Shown here piece after piece: positions 33,449 to 49,211 of a stretch of DNA of 64,000 bases. Positions within the stretch are counted from its first letter, which is position 1. Every line of letters begins with the position of its first letter. The stretch comes from Vigna angularis (lineage: Eukaryota; Streptophyta; Magnoliopsida; Fabales; Fabaceae): assembly GCF_016808095.1 (NCBI RefSeq), contig NC_068974.1, positions 40,586,590 to 40,650,589 of the forward strand. Reading direction: 5' to 3'. The position numbers and the translations under genes were made by a program. Below the pieces are notes generated by a model. That model had not been told where the DNA came from, did no database searches, and was given only the letters and a program-made list of their open reading frames with translations.

Positions 33449-35800
33449 GTAACACGTTTTCATCATTCTTCTTTGCCCCTTTTCGTTTGTTTTTTTTTTC
33501 TGGCTTCCAATTTGTTTCGTTTCCCTTTTTTTTTTTCTTTCTGTTTCGATTCCGATTGGGTGAAACTTTTGACATTCAAAAGGGTCGGTGCCGTTTTGAG
33601 TTGCGATGTTTGGTGTTGCTCTCTTTTAGCGATTATTATTATAATAATAATTTTAATAGTGATAACAGTGATAATTATTCAATATCGTGCAAAGTTTTGG
33701 GAGCTGGTCAGAATCTAGCATTCCAAGTCACCTTTTCATTTTCTCTTTTCAACTCATTTTGATTGAAAAACTGTTCTTTTATTTTATTTAATTTCTAGTT
33801 AATCATATTCTACTTTGACCGATCCTTGAATGATTGGTTAATTCGGTTTTTTCAGTTTTGAGTTTTTCCCGACCGTGAGATGGGTGCTGTCGATTATTGA
33901 TTCTGATTTGTCTTCCCTGGAGCTGTTTTTGATTGTGCTGATGTGATGTTCTTTGTTTACACCCTTGATTTTTTTAGTCTAATTGTTTATTGTCCTCATC
34001 GTGTAAACTAATGTGAACCATTTAAAAGAATGCAAAATATAAAGGAAAATGAGGAAAAAGTCAATTTTCTCAAGTCTACATCACTCTCTGTTTGATTTCC
34101 CGGTCTTGGGTTGTCTTTCGATGTATTTTTAAACTTAAACCTTGGAAATACTTGTAATTTACGTTTGGTTTTGAAGGAAATGTACCTTAAAAAGTTTGGG
34201 AAAATTTTTATTCTTTGTCATTGTTTATTGATATTATGTGTCAGTTTGTCTATTTCATCGCAGAATCTTTATGTGTTGGGTCCATTTGTATTATTGACTC
34301 CCACTCTTTGTAGGCCCAAGTTGTGTGGTTGCATATGGTATTGTTTTCTTCCGTGTCCACTGAGTGGGGTAGTACAACTTTACATTATGCAGGAAATCAA
34401 TATTTTCTTAATTGTTTCATTAATCATTGACAGCTTAGCACACTTAAGCTGTTGAAATTTTTTATCTTCCTTTCTGTTGATATTAGTGGTGGTTGGATTT
34501 TTTCATTCCCGATTTTTCTCAGTGTTTAGTTTGTTTTCATATTTATTCTGAGTGATGTTGTAGTCGTTGTTAGTGATTTCTATCATTTGTCATATTTATT
34601 TAGTTGTTACTCTGTAGTAGATATAAGTAGTTTGTCCATTCTTTGATAAATATCTACAGCATTCATCGTTGTCATGTTCAGTTCGCACTGATTGAAACCT
34701 TTCCAGGACTGGAGCATCCTTTAGTAATCAAGCGAGGAGCAATATATTGTGTTTCGATATTCTTCTTAAAATGGGTTTCTTTTATTATCCCTGTAGAGTT
34801 TGGGAAATTGAGTTTATATGGAAAGATTCGAATCTGGAGGAGGACTTGACATTTGATCATATGAGTGTCTGTTTTTGTCAATATGGTGGGAAAATTATGC
34901 TATTTCTTCTGTTCATTAGCTGCTGCTGTACGATTTTACAACCAACAATCGGGAATAAAGTCAAAGAATTGTTAATTATTTCCTTTTCCCTTTGGCTAAA
35001 TTATTTCCTTTTTTTATATTCTAAGTACAAAAGTAAGAAAGAGTGTAAGTGCATACAATTTCCATTGATGCCTTTACTCTTTCAACCTTGTCTTTTACAA
35101 GTTACTTGAATGTACATGATCCTAGCACCTATGTATTACTCAACCATAGTTCAAGGTAACCTCAATCATGTTTAGCTGTCAATTAAGGCCAACTTGTGCT
35201 TTGTGTATGTATGTAGCTCACTACATGTAGGATGGACCCTTTAACGTCTTTATTTGGATTTTAGTGAATTGCATTTTTGGACCAATCATTGATAAGAAAA
35301 ATCCTTCTATTGAATAAATAAATGATAGGAACAATCAATAATACTTCCTTTCTTTTAATTTTTTAAATGGTTATTAAATGTCTTATATAATTATGCTTTT
35401 GATAACACCGGTTCCTAAAGCTGTTTGCCTTCACTTTTCCGCTTCCTGCTCCCAATTTTTGCATTTGCTTGCTTCATGTGTTCCATAGTATAATTTCTAT
35501 ACACATCTCAAGCATCTTTGATATTTATTGATTGAATATTGATCATAGCATTTTGCTGTGCCTTTTTTCTCTCATCCATCAGACCTAAAAATTTTCCCGT
35601 TTCTATTGGATGCTGCTAAATATTTTATTTTTAAAAATCATGTTTTCCAATACATGCCTGCAACTCTTTTATTACCTTGCAAGTTGATAAGAAGATGAAC
35701 AAGTGGACTCGAACTCCAGATTTCCATTTGTTTAAATTATTCTTATCACTAGATTTTCAAGTACTTCAAAGTAAATCAAATATATGATCATTATTTTCAG
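33449..35800 (+). other. Large 5' UTR intron of TPP
   Basis: Donor TTTTAG|GTAACA at 33449 and acceptor TTATTTTCAG ending at 35800 enclose 2.35 kb of T-rich, intron-like sequence. The acceptor is followed by a short exon running into the TPP ATG at 35988. Several ORFs inside (for example 34111-34455) look like chance. Plant leader introns often raise expression. Confidence 0.5.
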
Positions 35801-35814
35801 GAGCTCAGCAGTTG

Positions 35815-35889
35815 ATGGACTGTTACCCCAAGAGCAGTGACAAGAAAACATTAAAGAGGTGGTTTTTTATTGATAAAAGAGTAGGGTGA
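35815..35889 (+). promoter_or_regulatory. Upstream ORF 2 in TPP leader (24 codons)
   Basis: ATG 35815-35817 to TGA 35887-35889, 98 bp before the main start and in the same exon. It codes for a basic, Lys-rich 24-residue peptide ending FFIDKRVG. No other ATG lies between it and the TPP start. A translational effect is inferred. Confidence 0.5.
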
Positions 35890-35987
35890 AGTGGACATCT
35901 GATAGAAATTTGTTTGATCGGTGCTCAATACTTATTAAAGTTATTACATTGTTACTGGACTGTAAAGTGGTCTGAAACCTGGATTCT

Positions 35988-38270
35988 ATGGACTTGAAGT
36001 CGAATCATACTCCTGTTCTCACTGATTCTGCACCCGTAACAAAGTCTAGGCTGTGTGCGCACTCCAGTTTGTTGCCTTACTCCCATTCCGGGGCAACCTT
36101 TACGCATGGAATGTTATTGACTATCCCAAGGAAGAAAACAGGAATTCTTGAAGATGTTCGTTCAAGTGGTTGGTTGGATGCCATGAAATCATCTTCACCT
36201 CCAGCCAGGAAGATAACAAAGGACTTTAGCCATGGGTTTGCATCATCTGACTCTGATACTGCTGGTGCTTATTTTAGCTGGCTGGTATTACATACATTCG
36301 CTTTTGTTTAGTTTCTGAATTTCACAGGTGTAAGGTGGTTATTTATTTTTTTCTTTCATGTGTTAATTTTGCAGCTAAAATACCCATCTGCTCTTACATG
36401 TTTTGATCAAATCACAAACTATGCAAAAGGGAAAAGGATTGCGTTGTTTATGGATTATGATGGAACTCTTTCCCCAATTGTGGATAATCCTGACTGTGCG
36501 TTCATGTCAGACAATGTATGGCACTCTCCTTGGGTTTACTGTCCATAACATCCTTTTGTTTTGCTTATTTTTTCATTCTTCTTTGGCTAATTATGATCCT
36601 GTAAACTCTGCAGATGCGAGCTGCTGTTAAAAAGGTGGCAGAGTATTTTCCAACAGCAATAATTAGTGGAAGAAGTCGTGACAAGGTAATTGAGCAGGTT
36701 TTAGAAAATACAAACATTTTCCTATCTATTTTCAAATTCGCTCATCTATCTCAACGCCACTGCGCCTGCATGTACTCCTGCTCTAAGAAAGCTTCCTTGT
36801 CGTGCTGGTTCTAACTTTAGTATTACCCCCGTTGGCTCAGGTATTTCAATTTGTAGGACTAACAGAACTCTACTACGCTGGTAGTCACGGGATGGACATC
36901 ATTGGCCCTGTTAGACAATCTGAATCTGATAATCACCCGAATTGCATTAGGTTTACAGACAAGCAGGTACTGGGACTGAAGTTTGTCACATGTTTTATGA
37001 ATCTTTCACCCACTTTCCAATCTCTTGAAGTTTTTTTTTTTTATTAATTAAAATGAATTGTTTAAAATCTACAGGGTAAGGAAGTAAATTTATTCCAACC
37101 CGCTGCTGAATTTCTGCCCATGATTAATGAGGTAAGCTTTTGATAATCTACCATGAATCATCATCTTTCAATATATTTTCTTCATTGAAAACTTGACATC
37201 CTGATTGACTCATGCTTGGGCAGGTCCTCAAGTCTCTTGATGAGTGTACGAAAGACATTAAAGGTGCTAAAGTAGAGAACAATAAATTTTGCGTATCTGT
37301 GCACTACCGGAATGTTGATGAAAAGGTTTAGGCTTCTGCTCTTATGCTTAATAATTTTCTGCTAAGATAATTTACTTTTTTCCAAACTTATTATCCGTTC
37401 TATATTTGTAATTATTTTTCTTTTGAATTAATGATACAGTATTGGGATTTGGTGGGGCAACGTGTTCATGATGTTCTGAAGGGCTATCCGCGTTTGCGCT
37501 TAACTCATGGCCGGAAGGTACTGTTTGTGTGGCCAAAGCCAACCGTTTGACTCATTATTTTGGAGAATCTAGTATTAAATGCTTTGAAAAGGATGATTTA
37601 TAGTTTATAGATTAATTTCTGTCTACTATTTTACAGGTTTTAGAGATCCGACCAGTGATTAACTGGGATAAGGGAAAAGCTGTCACGTTTTTACTTGAGT
37701 CACTTGGTGAGTTCATTTTCTGTTTTTATTGACATGGTTTTTTCCTTTAATGATCACAGTTCTTTGTGTTGCAGTAAGTGATATTAGTCATATTGTTTTT
37801 CAGGGCTAAACAATTGTGATGATGTGCTTCCTATATATATTGGAGATGATCGGACTGACGAAGATGCATTCAAGGTAGTATTTAGCTTTTAGTGATAAAT
37901 CGGTTGCTCCTATTTCCTGTATTTTCAGTTTCTCTTTCATTTTGTTCTCTTGATTACTTTAATACTGATTCCAAACAATCTGTTACAGGTTTTGAGAGAG
38001 GGGAATAAAGGTTATGGGATCTTGGTGTCTTCATCACCCAAAGAAAGCAACGCAGTTTACTCTCTTCGTGATCCATCAGAGGTAAATCTCACTTCTTTTT
38101 TGTATTTTTTGTTGAATTTCTTTGTCCTAATTCGTTGTGCTTGTGGTTGTGCATGTTGGTATCATTTGGTCCTGACGTAAATTTATCTTATCACTGTGTA
38201 CACACAGGTCATGGAATTTCTCAAATCACTTGTGTTGTGGAAGTCAAGCTGCTTAAAAAGTCTTATATAG
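35988..38270 (+). CDS. TPP: Trehalose-6-phosphate phosphatase
   Basis: Eleven exons: 35988-36284, 36375-36515, 36614-36685, 36841-36966, 37075-37131, 37224-37325, 37440-37517, 37637-37706, 37804-37874, 37989-38081, 38208-38270. They total 1,170 nt, giving 389 residues, normal for plant TPPs. The enzyme removes phosphate from trehalose-6-phosphate, a signal of sucrose status. HAD-type signatures are intact: motif [11 protein letters not shown] at about 126-135 (Asp nucleophile), SGRSRDKVF, the substrate-cap block [10 protein letters not shown], and [10 protein letters not shown] with the metal-binding acidic residues. The N-terminal 95 residues are the variable plant extension. Subclass (TPPA to TPPJ) cannot be told from the sequence alone. 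Confidence 0.95.
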
Positions 38271-41200
38271 ATTATAGAGGAGAATATATATACTCTGCTA
38301 TACTATTATATAGTACATCATAAGAAAAAAAGCTTTTTCGATTTTGGTTTTCTCGGAAACATTCAAAGAGGTTTCCTGGAGCAGTTTTACGCACAAAAGA
38401 CCTCTTATGGTACCAACAGCGCTGTCTGTCGCTACCCACTTGTTTTGTTCAAACCTTCTGTGCTGCTAGCTGTAAATTCCTGCCTCAATTATAAATATCT
38501 TCAAGATTTAAAAGAATGTGCTGAGTTTTTCTTTTTTCTTTTTTCCACCTCTCATTACAAAATGTATTGATATTTAATCATTGGTGCTTCAGTTTTGATC
38601 ACTCTATCTAACCACTAAAATGGGGGTTACAAATGCGACATCATTCATTTGTTAAAGGATGTAATATATCTATTGTAGCTTTTTGATTATATGTCTGCTA
38701 TTACCCTTTTTGCCCATTGAAAAGAAAAAGAAAAGGGGTAATAGCTTCTTTTTGCAGTCCAATAATTTAAATTATATGATAAAAAAATGCTTGGGATCTT
38801 GAGTCTTGTCTGTAACCAAATCAGAGTGAGTAATAATTGTGTTCTAGAAATGCCGAAAAAAGAATGAGCAATTACAGTTGTAAACTTTAGAAAAGGCATG
38901 GCTCAATAAACATTAAGACTTTAGGTTCATTCAGTGCTGCTAACCACTAAGTCTTTTTTCTCATAACTCAATTTATAATTTATCTTATAGTTGTTTGTTT
39001 TTATTTTCAATCTAGCACTTTCTATTTAAAAGAAGGAAATTAAAACTGGGAATGAAAAAAAAAAGGGTTTTTGCATTCCCAATTCTAATTAAAATTATAT
39101 ATGCCTAAAACAAACAAAATTCTAAAAAATTAAATAAAAAATGTGAAAGAAGGTTGGGCTGAAGGAAACGAAAATGGTTTTCCTGTGACATGCATAAGCT
39201 GGTCTCGGATTGTGAATTTGTTCGGAGATAATTTTTTATAGCAACATTTGACTATCAAATAAAAAGGATTAAGTACTTTAGTTTACTGAGTTGTTGTATT
39301 TTAGATTCGATTCCATTGGATAATACTTGTATCTCTAGAACATGTACATAAATATATTTACCAATGTATTTATTGGTTCTATTTTATTTAGTTGGAAAAG
39401 GTGAAAAGTGTTTTATTTTTGAGACAGAAGCACGAGATTGGTAAAGAAATTTAGGAGCAAAAGTTCTTAAATCACAAGGATTACCTGATTGCCCTTTATC
39501 TTCCATTCTTCTCCAATCTTCTCTTTTCTACAAAACAAATACTAAAATATAAGTATTAAGTATTCAAAATAAAATAAATAATGTTCAAATATACTTTAGA
39601 CCGTTGACCTATGTTACATATATTGTTTTCTTCTACCTATTATATGATTTGACTTTATATTGTGACTTGCACGAAACATATGGATTGAAAAAGAAATGTA
39701 TGTAGGACACGTGTCCTTGGTCAAAAAGGTTTCTACCATGTAGTGTGATATCTCGAATATATAAAAAATTAAATACGTATAGAGATTGGTAGCAACTTAG
39801 CGTATTTGTGTAATGTACGACATCACTACCGTAGTTAACAAAAACAGTCAAAATTAGTATTAACTAAAGCTATGGTATATACAGTATACTAATGACGTCT
39901 TGCAACTTTTTTTCAACGATATAGAGTGAATACGTTACGTATTTGTTTAAGAACTTTAATTTTTAAATGAACTTTTGTAAAAATAGAGAGTGTTGGAATT
40001 TTAGACAAAACAAATATTTTAATTTTATAGAAAAAACTCACGTGTGCGGAAAATAGTAACTGCCAAATAATATAACTGTACATAGATTTTAGCCGTAACT
40101 ACGTACCTAAGCTATATACAGTTGTACAATAAAATTACAAGCTGTATAAGTTGAACAGTAGAAAGGTAGAAAATTATTATATATCATATTGAAAATTGTA
40201 ATATCATAAAATAAGTTTAATCATAAAGTAGATTTTTTACACTGTAAAATTTAATCTTATGATGTCATTTATGTATATGATCATGCTTTGTGATATGTTT
40301 ATTAACTTTTGTAACAATTATTCGAAAGAATTTTGTATGGTCAACAAAATAAAACATCATTGATAATATGTGAAGGTTAAATTCATATATGAATTTTAAT
40401 AATGTAACGTATTATTGGTTCCCACTTTCAAATTACCAACAGTTTAATTTTCATTAGATAATTATTGCACTAATGTATATTGTTTGTATTTTAGGGATAC
40501 ATGTTGATAAATAGAAAAATGTATCAAAACATTTTTGTTTTAAAGATAATTAATAATATTATTTTAATTTAAATATGTGTTTTAAAAAAATAAATTAAAA
40601 AACTTTGAGGCCTTCGTGCTAGCAATCTCTTTCACCACCCCCATTTAATTTACAATTTGAAAAAAAAAAATAGAAAGTTGAATTTTGATTTATGAAAGCA
40701 TTATAATTTAAATCCAATTCAATTAACTAGTTTATGATTTAATTTTGTTGTCAACACTAATATAATTATTTTTAACAGTTATAGTATATATTAACGTTTG
40801 CCATTGATACCAAAAAGAAAATTTTCAGAAAATTCGAAAAAAAAGTGTGTAAGCCAATTTTGTAAGCTAAAACTACATCAGTGTTTACATTTAATTTTTT
40901 ATGAGCTATTTTCAACCATTTATTTGACCTACACATAACTATATTATTATTTTAATTTTCAGTATAGCCGTCCAAGAAAATGAAAATTTCAACACGAAGT
41001 TACGTGCAGCTTTTGTTAAATGAAAGGTCAAGAATTCAGTAAGAATTTAGTTCCTTAATTTTATCACTTATATCCCAATTAAAGATATTTGGATATATAG
41101 GAAGACTTTTTAGCAAAAAAAAAATTATTTTTTTAAAAGAATTTTAAAAGACATAACTTTTGTAAAGCAACTTATGCATGAGATAACTTTAGTTTATAAA

Positions 41201-41473
41201 GACGATAATTTTAACTTTCTTCTCTTACTGTTTTATCAAATCGAGTTTATAAAAGAATTTAATTCAACACAGAAAAAAAATTTAAGTTTTAATTTTGTGA
41301 AGGAGTGAAGAAAATTGAAAATTCTAAAATAATTTTAATAAATGAATATAAATCGTTTATAAGATTGAATTAAGTTTAACCATTTTAAGTAGGCATGCAC
41401 ATGCAGAAATATAAACCTATATCCATAAGAATTAAAGAAGCTTAACTGTCCATGTTTTTTTCACAGTTGTGTC
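38271..41473. other. Intergenic, AT-rich, no gene recognised
   Basis: About 3.2 kb holding the TPP 3' UTR on the left and the invertase promoter on the right. A short inverted repeat (CTATTACCC...GGGTAATAG) lies at about 38698-38746. No gene or clear transposon seen. Confidence 0.5.
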
Positions 41474-41481
41474 TATATATA
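41474..41481 (+). promoter_or_regulatory. TATA box of the invertase gene
   Basis: TATATATA, 63 bp before the chosen ATG at 41544, giving a leader of roughly 35 nt. It lies downstream of the in-frame ATG at 41469, which is why that upstream start was not used. Confidence 0.6.
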
Positions 41482-41543
41482 CGAGCTTCATCAATATCTC
41501 TGATTATTTCAGTTCTGCTACATATCATACGAAGGCAAAGACA

Positions 41544-44536
<2,993 letters not shown>

Positions 44537-46239
44537 ATGTGAAAATTATGTTTTGGAGTAGGGTATACTATAGCCCCTCCTTGGGAAAAATAACAATGAA
44601 TCTTGTGGCATCTACCATATATAAAACTGATAAGTTTTAGGTTGAGTTCCAATATGAGTGGCTAGCAGCCATAACACTTGGGATGAGCCAATTGATTCAG
44701 TAAACATTTTAATTTTAATTTAAAAAAATAACTTATTTTATATATTTTTTCTTTTGAACTTACTTTTGAAAAAGAAAATTGTTGACATAATCCAGCGCGC
44801 ATCATTATTGAAATTCCTAGATTCCTATTTACCCATTTTTGTCCTATTATGATATCTCTTATCAGCATATATTTATGAAACGGGAAGCAATGGGCAATGG
44901 CAATGAGCAAGAATTTAGAAAAAAGAAAGAAAGAAAAGGTTCAGTTTCATCAGCACTCCGCTTTCTTAAGTATTCCTTGTTCAGATATAATTTAAGCCAT
45001 CGATCCCAAATTATAAATTAACTCGAATGATTGGACCCAATGCAAGAAAGTTTTGATTTTGACTATAAATTGATATTCATATGATATGATTCCTCGTTCT
45101 GTAGTACAGTGCAGAGTGCACCATGGCAAACATGATCATGAGAACATATATCAGCCTATCAGGGGATATGTTTCTGGATTTGATATGATTTAATAATACT
45201 TTAGCTCAACACCATTTTATGATTAACTTTCTTCCACTTTACTCTATTCCAGGTTTTATTCCAACCCCCATTTCTTCAATGTTTGCAGCTTTGGAATCAG
45301 GAGTTCAGTTTACAAGGGTGATAATGTGGATAACTCTTGTAGTGTAACAAATCTCAAACATTTTCTGTTCTTACAAGATTATATAACGTTTCTCCCCTGT
45401 TGAGGATGAATCTTACCAAGTATGATGAAACTTGAGAGGAAAAAAAAAGAACTCTTACTACCCCACTTGTTATCTCAAACAAATTGGATGTTGAATGTTG
45501 TGGTGAGAGTGAGAAATGTGAGTTTTGGATGATGACAATGAGAAAATTTGTAACTTTTGGGTGGTGAGAGTTAGCACAGAATAGGACCCACCAGTAAAGG
45601 CATTAGTGTTGATTTAATGCATTGTTGAAACATGGAAAAAGCAGTTTGTAATGGCTTGGTGCAGAACAAAGTAGCATTTATAACATAATGTGCAGGATAT
45701 TTATAATCTATATAGAGTTCTGCGCACAGGAAATCAGGAATAAAGCTTGTGCCTAAATATTTTAGTAAAATGAACCATATTCTATGGACAGAAGCACCTT
45801 TAGTATCACATGCTTTGATTTGATTTGATTTATGATGAAATTAATTGGAATCCATACACTTCCAAGTGATGGATATTAGAGACTAAACAAAAAGTTAGTG
45901 TGGTGTAAAGGTGGCGGTGAAGTTTACTTAGAATAAATTACTTGTCCTTAACATATTATAAAACTCTAACCGGTGCAGATTCCATAGGTACGTGGAAGGC
46001 GAAATGTTATAATATGCGGTGGTTTGTCATATAAGATGTTGAATCCCAGAAATTGAAAGCAAAATTAGGAGAGAAACTCGGAGAAAGGTACTACGTACCT
46101 GCTGCAGCAACCTCGAAGCTAGTTCAAACTAGTGGAAGGTTGTGTGCATAGAAGCGCACAAAACAAAACCAAATTGTACTGAGAAAAAGACAGAAAGAAA
46201 AACATCAAACGATAGATCTGAGGAAGAAGAATAATCAAG
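44537..46239. other. Intergenic between invertase and the MADS-box gene
   Basis: Invertase 3' UTR on the left and promoter plus 5' UTR of the MADS gene on the right. An ACGT-containing word (GGTACGTGG, about 45988-45996) lies about 250 bp before the MADS ATG. No other gene seen. Confidence 0.5.
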
Positions 46240-49143
46240 ATGGCTCGTGGAAAGGTTCAGCTTAAGAGAATTGAGAACTCAGTGCACAGACAAGTGACCT
46301 TCTGCAAGCGTCGAGCTGGGCTTCTTAAGAAGGCTAAGGAGCTCTCTGTGCTGTGCGATGCTGAAATTGGTCTTTTCATTTTCTCCGCCCATGGAAAGCT
46401 CTATGAACTAGCCACCAAAGGGTCTTTTTCTTTCTCTCTTTTCCACCCTAAAACTCTTGCTTTCTCTCTTCACATATCTGTATTAATATTATCTCCCTGT
46501 TTCCATTTTGATCTTTTCTATACCTTCGTCTGCATGAATATATCATAGAACCATGCAAGGCCTGATCGAGAGGTACACGAAGTTCACGCGAGGGGCTCAA
46601 CCTGAAGCACCACCCGAAACACTTCCTCTTGTAAGTACATATTTCTATTTTTCAAGAAATAAATAAATAAAACATAAAGAATGAATAATATGAAATAAAT
46701 GTAAAAATTTTATGTGTAAAATTTTATTTTTTTTCATTTTTATTTTCTTTTCATCAACTTTAAAGTTTAAAAATTCAAATAAGAGTTAAAGTCTTAGAAA
46801 TTAGGAAATAAATTATTTGGTTGAGAATTTTAAACGATTTTGGATAGAGAATGATGTTAATCTTTAACGTAAACTGTAAAATAATTTGATCAATGATAAG
46901 AATGAAACCTTAAATATGCTCTGTCATTGTAATATGCAAAGGAATCACGTAATGTTTTGTTCTCTGTCCACTTAATTTTGTCGCATACATGGTTAGATTA
47001 GATTCTTCAAGTATTTGCTAGCTAAAAAATTGTGTTAGAATGGTATAAGTGTCATACACCACATTGAACTTAATTTAATTCTGCCTTATAAATAATTAAT
47101 CACTATGCTTAAGGTTAAAGTAAGCATAAGCCCATTCACAATTATTGCTTTTTAATTATTTGAGTAAGTTATAGCCCTTCTCTGTTTTCTTATATTTGCT
47201 TTTTACTCCTTTTTATATTTGTAATTTGTAAATAAATATCCTTTTAATTATTTTAATTTAAAGCAAACATATAAATATTTTTTTAGCTTACAATACTTTA
47301 AAAATGAATTATTTAATTATGAAAATTGTGTACACAAAAGAAAAACATTTTCTTAACACCAAATTTTGAAATTATTAATAAAAGATGAAAAATAAAAATT
47401 TATACTTAAATAAGTTAAGTGTTCAAATAATTAAACGAGATAATGATTAGTGATCACAAATAAATTCATCTCTAAACGTATTTATTAATAAGTCTTAATT
47501 TTGACATAAAAACTTCGCATTAACTAAGTATACATACTAATTTTTCAAATTGGATATAAAGATAAGATGTCTTATTCCCATATTTCTATTATTACTTGTT
47601 TTCGTCTTTGTACTCATTTACATTTTAATTTAACATTTTTAGTTTATGAAATAATTTAAACAACTTGTTTAAAATAAATTCATGTTAAATGTCATTATGT
47701 ATATTGAAATCCCATCTAGACTAACTAGATAAATGAGATTATCATATTAATATAAAATTATATGTTAAAGTTAACTTTTTTTTATATTTTATTTAAATGA
47801 TAAAATTTCTACTCTGATCCATTTTTATTTTAAATTAGTTTGATTGAAATGTAAAAGACAGAGATTTCGGTAGAATAAATACAACTCAAGAAAATATAAG
47901 TAAGGACATTGAAATTGAGGTATATATGTTGTATGTATGTGCAACTTTACATTAATTGTGTATCTATTTTATATTGTCATTATTAATCATAAACAGTTTA
48001 TAGTTTTTTTTTTACCATTATATATTTTAATTGAAAGTCATACTCAGTGGCAAAATTGTTGACTAGGATGCAAAAGAGGAATCTTACTTGCTAAAACAAG
48101 AAATCCAAACACTGCAAAAGAGTATCAGGTACACTATTATTTTATTTTATTATATTATTTATCTTCCAACAAAGTACTACACTATTATGTACACAATGTA
48201 ATTAAGGAAATTAGAATTTTTTTTACTGTGTAAGTTTCTTTTGGAGAGGATGAGTTTGAGTGTTTCTTCTTGTATCTTCTCAAATTTCTTTCTGTACTTT
48301 CATATTTTTTTAAATCTTAAAATTATTTTCTGTATTTCAAAAAAATTTATATTTCACTTTTTGTTTTCAATAGATTTTGAAATTTATTGAAGAATTTTTC
48401 AAACCTTCAACAAATTTTAAAACCCTTTTAGGAAGGTTATTTTTGGAATGTGAAAATATAGAGAAAAACTTTTTGAGCCTAATAAGCATTTTTAAATGGT
48501 GGTTGTTGCTTTTTACACCCCATCAAAGGATAATGATACTTTGACAACATTTTTTTGATAATATTTTAACACTATCTACGTGTCATTTTATGATTGGTCA
48601 ATGTTAGTGTTTATGATTATTATTATTGATTGTTCAGTAATTTTTGACCAATCACAAAATGACACGTAGATAATGTTAAAATGTTGTCAAAAAAATGTTG
48701 TCAAATTATCATTATCCCCAATCAAAATAACATCATACTATAGTCTAAAGTGAAAAGGTTGACACTTATACTCATATAAGTTTGCTTATAAAAAATTGTT
48801 AGGTATTTGTTTGGAGGTGGAAACAAGACCTCAACAATCGATGAACTACAAGTGTTGGAGAAGAATATGGAAACTTGGATATATCATATTCGCTCAATGA
48901 AGGTACTATAAAATATTTTCTTATATGATTAAAATATTTATAAATTCTCATTTATATTATACATGGATGATTAATTTGTATGCCATATGTGATGAACAAC
49001 AGACCAACATCATGTTACAAGAAATTGAAGCATTGAAAGATAAGGTTAGCATAAATTTATGGTTCAATTTTTATATTTCTAAATATTTTACTTGTCATAA
49101 TTGTATCCTTGCTATTATAAATTGCCTTATATAAATACAAAAG

Positions 49144-49211
<68 letters not shown>

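Noticed and set aside
35690..35740. tRNA-like T-arm word (GAGTTCGAGTCC on the minus strand)
   Set aside because: No matching D-arm, anticodon arm or acceptor stem around it.
41469..41543. Invertase start 25 codons further upstream
   Set aside because: That ATG precedes the TATA box at 41474 and would add a non-family extension before [10 protein letters not shown].
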